This document shows positions 21,831 to 32,910 of a stretch of 64,000 bases of DNA, piece after piece. This DNA comes from Nemopilema nomurai (lineage: Eukaryota > Cnidaria > Scyphozoa > Rhizostomeae > Rhizostomatidae). Each line of letters starts with the position of its first letter. The stretch's first letter is position 1. Location of the stretch: positions 1,968,144 to 2,032,143 of the forward strand of contig ML133432.1 in NCBI GenBank assembly GCA_003864495.1, in the 5' to 3' direction. The translations under genes were made by a program, and so were the position numbers. The notes beneath the pieces are model-generated. The model ran no database searches. It was not told where the DNA came from and worked only from the letters and a program-made list of their open reading frames with translations.

Positions 21831-24800
21831 TTACTAACGGTAAACATGTTTAAAAAAGTTGTACATAATGCATTTTCCTTTCAGAAGATGTACATGTTAT
21901 GTAGTTTTGGCGAAAAAAAGATTTGATTCCCTGTTGTCGGTTGGCCACTATGGGGCTCGCCATATATGGGGTTTCCAATTCCCAATTAATGGGGCTTTTT
22001 TTGTCATATCTAACATAGAATAGAACATCTGTGCCAAATTACAGATTTATATCATATTTGTCAGGATTAGAGCGTTTCAACACCCAATTCCACTACACTA
22101 TGTGAGCTGTCGTCAATTCCAGTGTTCCAATCTTTTCCTTCATTTTCCAGCATATCTCCTACCTGCACCCGAGCATTTTAGAGTAGTAGGGTTTAGTCTT
22201 CAGTACTCGAAATCTCGAAACCTTCTGTGGAGAAAAAGTTGGTCAGAAAAGTAAAGTTGGCCACTTTTTTCTAAACGCCACCCAACCAAAATGGTCCAGC
22301 CACATCACTGTCAAGAGACCTTCATAAATGCCATATTTGTCAAGAAGCAACGCCAGAAATCAAACGTTTCTTTGGCGGTTTTATCACCATCTTAAGGAAA
22401 GTATAGCTTGCGTGACGATGGCATTTTAATGCAATACTCGCTTTACTAGGACTAGAAATGCTGTCTGCCAAACTACAGACAACTTTTCATTTATTCACAT
22501 TTTTGGTATTTCTCGCGTACTATGTAGCAAATTATATTGTATGTTGCATTCTGCAAACCATAATCTTCCAGAAATCTTATGCAATAATATGGACTGAAAA
22601 GACCAAAAATCTATATCGAGAACAAAACGTCTTGAGCTCAAGTTTTTTACATTTGATTGTTTTTTGCCCTTCTACTGAAATGGATATCATAGAGTGTTTG
22701 TCAAATACCTTTATTCAATAATTGCTGTTTATTCAATCAAATTTCCGCACACTCAGGAAAGAGAAGCGGTTAATGCTTTGAAAAAGTTGCGGTTGCTGCC
22801 TTTTCGGTATATCAGTACTGGAAGGAAAAGTGAACCCTCATTGATGGTAGGGAAAACAGGGGCGGATCCAAGCCTCCGCATAAATTACACATGAGACAGT
22901 AAATTCTTGTCACATTATATTGAATGCATTCGAGTACCAATTCTTGCTGAAACAAACCGCCACTTCAATCACTGCTTTAAAAAGGAGTGGATCGAGCAAT
23001 TGGACTTTGTTTTCTGGAGCCATGATAGCGGTCACCTTGATGTGATCACCTTTCTGTAATCACATGAGACCACAGTTCCACATTTGTTTGAACAAAGCAC
23101 GCCACTTGTTGGGAATCTAGAATACCATCGAAATTTCATTATAAAGTCTTCATGTTGTGTATTTATATTTATCTGCAAACTAATGAACCAAAATGAATAG
23201 GTTACACGATTCCTAGCGTATCTGAGCTTTGTAATTCGGGAGAGGGACATGTCAAACTTTAGCATAACAATTAACGGAGCATCTATACATTGATTCTTGT
23301 CTGGACCAAAAAAGACAGATTTACGGCTCCTTTGGTGAAGCATATTTTTCAGTTAAGAAGCTAAAAATGATGTGACAGCAAAGTTAAAAGTAATGTATTT
23401 TCTTCCAAAAGGGTAAGGAAAGTAGGAATTTACAGATCATTCTGCGATTGGCAAAATAAACTTAATAAATCTTCTTTGTATTGTTGTTTACAAAGGAATA
23501 AGATACTTTAGCCCACACTTAGCTGAAGTCCCTTGTAGCCCCATAGTCCATGGTAGCCCTTATCAAATGGGAAAAGCGACAGACTTTAGTGGATAATCGT
23601 TTGGGCATGGATCATTAATTAAAGATAGAGATGTTGCTTGTTAGAATTGGCTGGCTGTGATAACGACCACTCAGAGCAAATATAAATTTGTGTCTAACTA
23701 AGCATTCGTCAGTCATCCTTTTAACTGAAAGTCTCACAATACGAGAAACGAGATGGTGTTTTTCTGTTAGGTAATGCAAGATGGTTTTTCAAGAAAAGTG
23801 TTGAAGTCTTTTGACTTGAAGCGTAGGCATACTTGAAGCGTGGAACTTTCCTCAGACAGAATCATAATGCATATCACAAGAATCTACTAAATGTTTCTTA
23901 ACCATAATTATAAATGGAGTACAACGGATATTTATCTGACGAGAGCTTGTTGCATTGAAAAGAGTTGATAAAAGGCCAGTTGAAAGAAAGTCTAGTTATC
24001 ACATTTTATGAAAATAATTCACAAAGCTATAGGCATATTTCAATAGAAGAGCAAGTACAGGTAGCATTCTTACATCAGCAATGAAGCCTAGGTTGATGGT
24101 ACAATAAATTTCAGTTTAACTCTTACTGTATAAAAGATAGTTCTCACTATGATTTCAAGGTGACTGCCACACTTAACGTTAATTGGAATGACTCATCGAT
24201 CATCAGGTTCCCGTCGAAGAGGCCATCAAGTTCTCCTCGCAGATATTTGGCTTAACTAAAAGCATATTTCGCTACCTTTTTATCAAGACGATGGAATGGT
24301 ACATTCGTAAAATGCGTTCTAGTCACAATTTTCGCCGTAAGCACTATGACACCAAGGGGATAGAATGAGTACAAAGCAGCAATTCTTACTTGTTGGTTGC
24401 AACCAGGATGAGGTATGCACATTGGTAGAGGGTTGTAATTTGATTCATGTACATTGGTCGTGTTTTGCTTCGTTTAATGAACAGAATTTCTCATTTTTGT
24501 CTCTTGTCTTTCGTTGGCTAATTTTCACAGGCTGTTTTCCGTTCACAACCATGTGAGGAACATTTTCAAGAATTATAACAAATTGGTTAGAAAAAACACT
24601 AGTTGAGTTTTATCATGATGGAAAGAAAAATTTACGGATAGACTAAGCCATTGAAAGATAGTATGAAGCTCTTCGTGTTTCTAGACATTTCCCTGCGAAA
24701 ATGATACCAAATAAACTACAAATACCAGATTTTGAAACTTGAAAGTGCTGTGTGGGGACTTAAGAATTCAAAATATAAATGATCTACAAATTGGTCACAT

Positions 24801-26239
24801 TCATATCTTGAAAATGTAATCAAATCAGAGATTGATCGTGAAGTTTTGAAGAATTGAAAAAACCACTAGTTGCTGACTACATCAAAATTCTAGTTTCATA
24901 AATTGCTTTAACATACAACCCTGTGCAATTAAATTCTTTTTGGCTAATCCTGTAAGTTACAACTTCTAAAAGCCCGATTTCCTTTTTGCAAGCTCAATAT
25001 CTGCAAACTTTGCACATTGCATGCGTCCCTGTTGCCGTTCACATTTTATACTGCTCCTTGTACGCAACATCTCATCTAGGATTGTAGAATGTCTTTTTTG
25101 CCGTGTCAAAACTGCAACATAAAGAAGTGAGAAGACAGGACTTACCTGGTACAGATAAAAAGCCTCTTTGTCTTCTTCTCCAATGGGGTCTCCCAAACCT
25201 TAGCCACAAATGCAGTCTTTCTATTTTCGTTCTTGTTGCTAGTTATTTATTTAAATATGCTGGCCATGGTACCGTCTTTTCAAATGACCCACCCACATCT
25301 AAAGAGAAAAGAGGTGCAAAATGATTAGAGCTTTAATAAAAAGAAGAAGATCTTTCTAAGAATAAGTTGATTTTGCGAGACTTTTTACGGATGCACGGTG
25401 TAGAAGGTTTCGTTTTGCCTTTCTGTGTTCACAACCAATGTGTACTAATCATTGCCCTTGTAATGTCACTAGGTTTCACAGCTTGAGGTTGAAACTTTCG
25501 CCATCAAAACAAGACAGCATGGATCTATGTCTTTACATTTTCCGTTTCAAAAATAATGCTTTTCCTTTCAATATCCAATGTCTTTCTTTATAAATCCAAG
25601 GAAGGAGATCTCAAGTCAAAAAAATTAAACAAAGACACGGCTAAATATACAAGAATTATAGTAAAAAAGTACCAAAATCTTATCAGTACCTGGTTTAGGA
25701 AACAAATAGCTCTAAAACGTCGTTGCATCAACTCCCTTGGCTCCAAGCAATAAGAAAGAGTACTTATGATTCTTTTGATTGTTCCAAAACATTGTCTGAA
25801 CTGCAACCTCTTCCCACTCAACCCATTGTCTGCGAAATGACATGCTTCGTGAAACTAAGCATTAACATTGAAAGAGGAAGGTGATTAAGGATAAAAACAG
25901 CCTAAGGTACCTGAAAAGCGTTTATCAACGTCCAAATACCCTAACCCAAGTGAAGAATGAAGACGCATGTGAAGAGTGAGGACAACTGAAAGCATGAGCT
26001 ACTTGCAACTTTATCAATGATAGGGATCTAGAAAGAATACAACGAAAAAAAATTTCTTGGCTACTTACCACTCTCTCAGGTTAGAAGAAGTTGTAAATCG
26101 TCCTGAAAAGCCTCAGCATCCCTTTCCAACAGTCGTCTTGAATCCCCAACTATGCTTAAATTGAAGAAACGCAACCCTTAGCCTCGGAAGACAGAGGGAG
26201 CATAAGGAAAATCAAACATATCAGTAACACTAGGTGTAG
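21831..26239. other. Long gene-poor stretch of segment A
   Basis: No frame above about 105 codons and none with a recognised motif, over 4.4 kb. A possible minus-strand exon ends at a strong donor (CAG|GTAAGT; last exon base 25146), but more than one frame is open through it. The right end (from about 25890) contains a degenerate unit of the following array (CCTAAGGTACCTGAAAAGCG). Confidence 0.4.
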
Positions 26240-28335
26240 TCATTTCTAATCATTGGTTAATTCGTAAAAATCGCATTTCCCCATGGATATCTCGTCGAGA
26301 TATGCCTATTCAATGCTGTTGCGTATGTAGCCAACAGGCTGATCATACTAGAGCGTTGAACGGGGGACTGTGATCACAAATAACACAATAACCTAAGGCA
26401 CCTGAAACGACGTTTCTCATCACCCCTATGCCCTAATTCAAGGTGATGAATGGTGATGGAACACCGTCATGCGAAACAGGTAGAAAACGAACTACCTAAA
26501 TTACCATTTACAATTACTTTAATCATTACTTTAATTATGACTTAATATACCATTACGTTATTTGTAGTTGTTCCAAATTATTGGTTAAATTGCGAAGTTA
26601 GTCCCCGTGAATATCCCTAGACCTCGTTCGAGATACGCCTATTCAAAGCTGCTGCGTACAGAGCCAATGGGCTGAGGTCGTACTAGAACGTTGAACGGAG
26701 ACTGTGACCACAAATAACACAATAACCTAAGGCACCTGAAACGACGTTTCTCATCACCCCTATGCCCCACTTCAAGGTAATGAATGGTGATGGAACACCG
26801 TCATGCGAAACAGGTAGGAAACAAACTACCTAAATTACCATTTACCATTACATTAATCATTACTCTAATTATGAATAAAATAACTTTTTATTTTATTTGT
26901 AGTCGTTCCAAATTATTGGTTAAACTGCAAAATTTGTCCCCGTGAATATCCCTAGACCTCGTCGAGATACGCCTATTCAATGCTCCTGCGTAGATAACCA
27001 ATGGGCTATGATCATACTAAAGCGTTGAACGGGGAAAGTGATCACAAATAACACAACAACCTAAGGCACCTGAAACGACGTTTCTCATCGCCTCTATGCC
27101 CCACTTCAAGGCGATGAATGGTGATGGAACACCGTCATGCGAAACAGGTAGGAAACAAACTACCCAAGTACTACTAACACTATGATACATGTAGTTGCTC
27201 CAAATTATTGGTTTATTGGTAAAAACTCTCCCACTTGGTATCGCATAACCGTCCTACGATACCTATTCAATGTTCTTCTGTACTGACCGAGGGGCCATAG
27301 TCGGTACTAAACATTGAACCGGGGATTGTGATTACAAAAACACAACAACCTAAGGCACCTGAAACGACGTTTCTCATCGCCCCTATGCCCCACTTCAAGG
27401 CGATGAATGGTGATGGAACACCGTCATGCGAAACAGGTAGGAAACAAACTACCCAAGCTACTACTAAACACTATGATACATGTAGTTGCTCCAAATTATT
27501 GGTTTATTGGTAAAAACTCTCCCACTTGGTATCGCATAACCGTCCTACGATACCTATTCAATGTTCTTCTGTACTGACCGAGGGGCCATAGTCGGTACTA
27601 AACATTGAACTGGGGATTGTGATTACAAAAACACAACAACCTAAGGCACCTGAAACGACGTTTCTCATCGCCCCTATGCCCCACTTCAAGGCGATGAATG
27701 GTGATGGAACACCGTCATGCGAAACAGGTAGGAAACAAACTACCCAAGCTACTACTAAACACTATGATACATGTAGTTGCTCCAAATTATTGGTTTATTG
27801 GTAAAAACTCTCCCACTTGGTATCGCATAACCGTCCTACGATACCTATTCAATGTTCTTCTGTACTGACCGAGGGGCTATAGTCGGTACTAAACATTGAA
27901 CCGGGGATTGTGATTACAAAAACACAACAACCTAAGGCACCTGAAACGACGTTTCTCATCGCCCCTATGCCCCACTTCAAGGCGATGAATGGTGATGGAA
28001 CACCGTCATGCGAAACAGGTAGGAAACAAACTACCCAAGCTACTACTAAACACTATGATACATGTAGTTGCTCCAAATTATTGGTTTATTGGTAAAAACT
28101 CTCCCACTTGGTATCGCATAACCGTCCTACGATACCTATTCAATGTTCTTCTGTACTGACCGAGGGGCCATAGTCGGTACTAAACATTGAACCGGGGATT
28201 GTGATTACAAAAACACAACAACCTAAGGCACCTGAAACGACGTTTCTCATTGCCCGTATGCCCCACTTCAAGGCGATGAATGGTGATGGAACACCGTCAT
28301 GCGAAACAGGTAGGAAACAAACTACTCAAACTAAT
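26240..28335. repeat. Tandem array of 291/334-bp structured units (copy A)
   Basis: The word CCTAAGGCACCTGAAACGAC starts at about 26392, 26726, 27060, 27350, 27641, 27932 and 28223. The first two intervals are 334 bp, the rest 290-291 bp; the last units are almost identical. Each unit can fold into several hairpins: ACCTG...CAGGT enclosing GAAACGACGTTTC, CATCGCC...GGCGATG and TGATGGAACACCGTCA; then GGTAG...CTACC; GGTATCG...CGATACC; and TTCAATGTT...AACATTGAA enclosing a further hairpin. Arms change together between units (for example CATCACC with GGTGATG; TTCAATGCT with AGCGTTGAA). The repeated 61-codon frame is incidental, since 291 is a multiple of three. A degenerate further unit lies at about 28580-28760. 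Confidence 0.9.
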
Positions 28336-29365
28336 ACTTATAATAAGCAAAACAACAATATAAAAAAATCAAAGCGCGCTAGTGAGCAAAACCACTCACT
28401 GCTTTTCTCCGGATGAAAATTTTTCCAAAATTATTCATTTCCGTCCCTTGGAGTCCATCCTCACCATCCGCCAACTGAACTAAAGACGGAAAAACAGGAT
28501 GATTAAGTTCAATAAGTGAGATGTTATAAAGGTGAAATATTTTCTGTATGCTTATTTCCGATATACTTGTTAATGTACATCTTTAGACCTGTCGAGTTGC
28601 CTATTTACTGTGTACAGATACGACGGGCAATTGTCGGTATTTATCACTGAACAGTGAACCATAATTACAAACAGGACAAGAACTTAGGCAGCCTGAAACT
28701 GTGCTAATCATCGCCCTTTTTCCTTCGGAACAATGAATCGTGTAATATTACTGGCCCTGCTAAATCATTTGTAAATAACGAAGCCTTTCTTCCAGTTTTG
28801 CAATTGTCTTTTGATTAGATGAGTACTAGGGGCTTTCCCGAGTGTTTTTTGAAAGCAGGCTTTTAAATTTCGTTCTTGTTCGTTTATCTACTTGTCTTTC
28901 TTTTGTCCCTTGCCCTTGATCGCCCAAATCAATTTTGTTTAATTTGTTACATTTTGTTGGTAACACTCACGTTCTTTGGAGAACTGTTGCGTCATCGTAG
29001 GACAACGTTTATAGCTATGATTACCTTGGCAAGCAGAGGTGAAGGATAATTCTCAGGTTTAACTTCAATCAGTTTTATGGATATTCTCTGAGATGTTTCC
29101 TCTCTTTGCTAAATAACATAATCTCCCCGGTCGAGTTCTCATCATTCCACCTAAATTAAATTCACAAAATATTTCAATATGGCAAAAGTGGATGCAGTTT
29201 GTATAATCGACATTCTACCCAGTATAAGCACTTTATGAAAAACTTAATGAAAAATTGCGTATGCACTTGATGAGAGATGGCAAACAATGATCTTCATACC
29301 TGAATCAAAGTTACAAACTTGCAAGATCATTTCTTAACAAAGAACCAAACTTAACTTAGGCATAA
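28336..29365. other. Degenerate array unit and spacer
   Basis: 28580-28760 is a highly diverged relative of the array unit: it keeps the helix TTTACTGT...ACAGTGAA and the words GCCTGAAAC and CATCGCCC. After that, up to the LTR, nothing recognised. Confidence 0.45.
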
Positions 29366-29585
29366 TGTTAAACTGTCATATTTCATGTTAGTGCCTCGTA
29401 TTGAATAGGGGTTGGCTTGGAAGAGTGCCTAAATGCATAAACATGTGTTTCATTATGGTGTCATCTTTTCGTGGTAGCAGAGGGTAGTTGTGCAAAATGA
29501 AAGTTAGCAAAGCGTTTATAGATGGAAGAAAGTGTATGTTTTTAAATGAGAACTGTTACACAGTACAGAAAATCGACGGATCGGC
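29366..29585 (+). repeat. 5' LTR of copia (copy A)
   Basis: Shares with the 3' LTR the start TGTTAA, TTTCATGTT, TATTGAATAGGGNTTGGCT and TGTTTCATTATGGNGTCATC. The right end is set by the primer-binding site at 29589 and is approximate. Absent from segment B. Confidence 0.7.
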
Positions 29586-29639
29586 GGATTATCAGAGTTG
29601 GATTTAGGGTAAGAAAGTTTCAAAATGGCGGCAGCTTTA

Positions 29640-30540
29640 AAACACCGCCGGTGTTCGATATTGATAATAAACTTACAGTAGATGGACTGAAGAGAAAAAT
29701 GCCTGGCAGGAGCTAACAGATCTTACAGAGAATAAACAAGGCTTGGCAGTTGCATTATATTTGCCTGAGAATGATGGAAGTGGGATAAGAGATAAAGTGT
29801 TTAGTGTTGTGACGATTGATGATTTGAAAGGCGCAGACGGCAATACGAAACTAATCACTTACATGGATCAAATATTTAAGAAGGATGAATTATCTGATGC
29901 ATATGAAACATTCTTTGACTTTGACCGATTCGGCCGAAAGGCTGACATGTTGATGGATGTTTATGTAATGGATTTTGAAAAGCTTTAGAATAGAACAAAC
30001 AAATTCAAATGGAGATTCCTGAAGCAGTTCGTGCATTCAGGCTTCTAGAGGGAGCAGAATTAGACCAGAAAGCCAGTCAGTTGGTTCTTACAGGAGTGGA
30101 TTATAAACAGACAGCCGATTTATTAAAACAGATGGGCAGTGCTTTAAGGTTTTTTGGAAAACAATCTCTGGCCAAGGAGACCATATCTCATAGTGCTATT
30201 AAGGTTGAGCCGGCATATGTTACTGAAAGTTATCAAGAAACAGATCAAAACCAGGAAGACTTATTCACAAAAGGTTACTCACAAAGTGGCTTTAATTGGG
30301 CAAGGAAGCGGAGCTTTCATCCTCAGAATATACAGCAAAGTGCCTAAGTCGAAGTACTGGCATTCCAGGTAAAGGAAAGGGGAGGTCGGCTGCTGGCTAT
30401 GATGAATTAAGGACCAAGCGGGTTAACCCCATTGGACCAGATGGATATCCTCTACGATGTAGGAGTTGTCGGTTAATAAGACACTGTCCAAATTCATATG
30501 AAACTAAAGCGAGAAAAGCAGCTTTTGAGGAGGCAGTTTT
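29640..30540 (+). pseudogene. copia gag with zinc knuckle (copy A)
   Basis: Frames in series: TPPVFDIDNKLTVDGLKR, frameshift, WQELTDLTENKQGLAVALYL with a long run to MDVYVMDFEKL (about 29740-29988), frameshift from an extra T, MEIPEAVRAFRLLEGAELDQ onward to about 30347. This is the copia gag pattern (retroviral-like capsid helix with the Y-x-x-F-x-x-F-x-R motif). The zinc knuckle is intact in copy B (CRSCRLIRHLKKDC) but is broken here by a 10-bp deletion, leaving CRSCRLIRH. Confidence 0.75.
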
Positions 30541-30559
30541 GTTTACTTGAAATCAAGTC

Positions 30560-31200
30560 ACAGAAATGCAAGTTTTAGTGGCAGAGTGCATGTATTCGGC
30601 AGTTCTTGGTAGTGCATGTAGTTCTACTGTTGCGGGTGAAGAATGGCTATTTGGACTCACTGAGTGATGATAAAGTGTCACAGGTTGCCCAGCAGAACAG
30701 CAATAGAACTTTCAGATTTGGAGGTGGGTGTTAGTTACAGTCCAAAGGACAATTCCATGTTCTTTAGCAGTTGTCAATTTTAAAATTGTGACAGATGTTG
30801 TTGAGAGTGACATTTCATTACTCTTGAGTGAGGATTCAATAAAAGCTGCTAAAGTAGAACTAGATCTGAAAATGACAGTGCAACAATTTTTGGACATGAA
30901 GTTGATCTACAGTGCATAAGCTCAAGACATTACTGTGTTCCTCTACATCAGCATGAGTTACCAGTTGAATCCTGCCTTCAAGTCCAATCAAACCACACTG
31001 ATGAAAGAAAAGTGCAATTGGCTCTTGTGGAAAAGCTTCATAAGCAGTTTGCTCACCGCATATCACAAAGACTGAAATCTTTAATGAAAGATGCAGGCAT
31101 TAATGAAGCAGGCACTTTGGATCTAGTTGATGATGTATCAGATCAATGCGAAATTTGTCAGCGTTACAAGAAGAAACGCAAGACTTCGGAATGTGCATAA
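30560..31200 (+). pseudogene. copia protease and gag-pre-integrase region (copy A)
   Basis: MQVLVAECMYSAVLGSACSS followed by TVAGEEWL matches the copia protease site, but the catalytic Asp of the D-S/T-G/A triad is Gly here (and in copy B). Then VTDVVESDISLLLSEDSIKA, HYCVPLHQHE and the pre-integrase zinc motif: LHKQFAHRISQRLKSLMKDA with C..C in SDQCEICQRYKKKRK. The H..H..C..C spacing is typical. The A copy has one extra break (DLKMTVQQF) in comparison with B. Confidence 0.75.
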
Positions 31201-31740
31201 AGAGAATCCTCATTTTCAAACAGTAACAACAACTTTAGACAGATTAGGTTTTTGTGCAGTTACATAAGTTATTGCTATGGTAACTCACCTTTCTAATATC
31301 CCGGATCGAGCAAATGAAGTATGGCACGTCGGGGCGCTGACTTTCTATGTACATGCAATCTACAAAGGAAAACATAACATCAAGACCTACAATATTTACA
31401 GGTTTTATAAACATGAATAGAACCCGGACCCAGCACCTCTTTAATCTCCCGTAATCTACATAGCACGCTTCGCAAACCACTTTCGGAAGGTGACACGGGG
31501 AATGCGGACGCGCTCAGGAGGAGCGTATATACTGAAGATATCTCAGGCCAACATGTTACTTCAATAACGTTTAACAATACCAAATTTACTTATCTTGAAC
31601 TTTTTAACCAACTAAGAGGACGCTCATCCAATTTCGTTGGACTCAGATACGATATTGCGATCCTAGCCGAATTAGTTTTCCTCATCCATCCATTGATGTA
31701 TGGCATGAAAGCACAGTATAAGCAGATATGGAAAAGCATC
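31201..31740. other. Insert between pre-integrase and RT of copia
   Basis: About 500 bp where integrase should be. I see no integrase DDE motif. The same sequence is in copy B (55001-55540), so it was present before the copies separated. Confidence 0.4.
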
Positions 31741-31759
31741 TGAAAGGAACTGGGCATAC

Positions 31760-32320
31760 TTGAACAAACTGGATTTTGGGGAAGAGCAGCCAAAAGGGGT
31801 TTATTTTGATAAATATGTTGAAGAATGGGAGTCACTGGAAGTTGTAAATAACAATTCTGTGTCAGATAAAGTGGAGGAAGCTAAACATATTAATTGCAAA
31901 ATTTGTGTAAATTCAAAGTCTTTGATGAAGTTGAAGATGCAGGACAGACAAGAATGAGCACACCCTGGTATGATGATGGTAATTGATGGGTAACAGAAAA
32001 GGTGATTGATGGGTAAAAATTTGTTAAAGCTAGGTTAGTTGCAAGAGGATTGGAACAGAATTCAGAGTTGAGGTCAGATTTACCAACTGCCAGCAAAATA
32101 TCACTTCACATATTCTTAGCCATAACATCAACAATGGGTTGGAAAGCCAAAGCAATAGACATAAAAGCTGCCTTTTTGCAAGGAGAAGAAATCAATCGTT
32201 CAGTAGATAGGTCTCAACATGTGGATTGTTTAGACATTGCTCTCTACCTTGCATCTATTATCAAAGAAGTCTCAAATGCCTTCCAATTTGTTATATTTAT
32301 GTTTGCGGTGGCCTAATAGG
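31760..32320 (+). pseudogene. copia reverse transcriptase fragment (copy A)
   Basis: After frameshifted linker sequence, KFVKARLVARGLEQNSELRS then TASKISLHIFLAITSTMGWK and AKAIDIKAAFLQGEEINRSV gives the first part of the copia RT, including the motif A aspartate in DIKAAFLQG. The catalytic YVDD box and the rest of the palm are missing. Frame is clean over 32050-32316. Confidence 0.85.
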
Positions 32321-32459
32321 CAGATTGTAGACAACTCCAAAAAACGGCGTGCTTCGAACGTAACGTTATATAACTCTACCAACATAACAATATATAAGGC
32401 CTGGGTCCTAGCGTCCTTTCGCTGAACAAAACATTACACAAGTTACTTTATGAAAATCT

Positions 32460-32662
32460 ATTATAAACAAAGCTTGTTGCTGAAAAACGTCTACGTATTG
32501 ATATAGCATCAGTCAAGCAAAAGATAGATAGAAAGAGGTAAATTCCATTAACTGGATAACTGTAGATAAACAATTAGCTGATAGTCTTACAAAGCGCGGG
32601 TCATCAGTAAAAATTTTGTGGACGTTATCGAAAATGGACACTTCAGCGAATTTTTTTGATTA
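32460..32662 (+). pseudogene. copia RNase H C-terminal fragment (copy A)
   Basis: AEKRLRIDIASVKQKIDRK, then INWITVDKQLADSLTKRGSS is the usual end of copia RNase H (E-K-R-L-x-I-D-I ... W-x-x-x-x-x-Q-L-A-D-x-L-T-K-R-G). A one-base deletion near 32535 breaks the frame here; copy B keeps it (56280-56460). Confidence 0.8.
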
Positions 32663-32778
32663 GTCATTTTTTAGACTTTAAGTCCTAAAACCTTTGGTTC
32701 ACTATAGTAGTTGCAATAATTGCTTACTGTTTTGTTCACTCACAACCTATACTTGTTTGGTTTAAAGAAGGAGGAGTC

Positions 32779-32910
32779 TGTTAACTTATCACATTTCATG
32801 TTTGTAGTCTCATATTGAATAGGGTTTGGCTCGTATTGTTTCATTATGGCGTCATCTTTCACACAGCATATACATTTAAAGAGCAGCTGATACGCTGTTC
32901 AATTTAATGA
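32779..32910 (+). repeat. 3' LTR of copia (copy A)
   Basis: Follows the polypurine tract and starts TGTTAACTTATCACATTTCA. Similarity to the 5' LTR fades after about 130 bp, so the right end is approximate. Confidence 0.65.

Larger units (their letters stand above)
29366..32910 (+). mobile_element. Ty1/copia retrotransposon, decayed (copy A)
   Basis: A 5' LTR starts at TGTTAAACTG (29366) and a related 3' LTR at TGTTAACTTA (32779), which follows a polypurine tract (AAAGAAGGAGGAG, 32764-32776). Next to the 5' LTR is TTATCAGAGTTGG (29589-29601), the primer-binding type seen in many copia elements (internal initiator tRNA-Met). Order inside: gag, zinc knuckle, protease, gag-pre-integrase, RT fragment, RNase H end. 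This is copia order, but integrase and most of RT are missing and several frames are broken. The LTRs are clearly diverged, so the insertion is old. Confidence 0.85.

Noticed and set aside
22857..22880. hAT terminus CAGGGGCGGATCCAAG (also at 47069, and inverted at 13708)
   Set aside because: No inverted partner or target duplication could be found nearby.
27349..27640. Hammerhead core or spliced-leader RNA in the 291-bp unit
   Set aside because: I looked for CUGANGA plus GAAA on both strands and found no compatible arrangement. An AG followed by GTAGG and a later AAATTATTGG (Sm-like) can be pointed to, but without an SL-type hairpin order this is too weak.
26240..28335. CRISPR-like array
   Set aside because: Units are 291 bp and repeated over their whole length, without unique spacers, in eukaryotic DNA.
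27328..28416. Repeated 61-codon frame (MITKTQQPKAP...) in the arrays as a small gene family
   Set aside because: The unit length (291) is a multiple of three, so one open stretch recurs; the earlier diverged units do not keep it, whereas the hairpins are kept.
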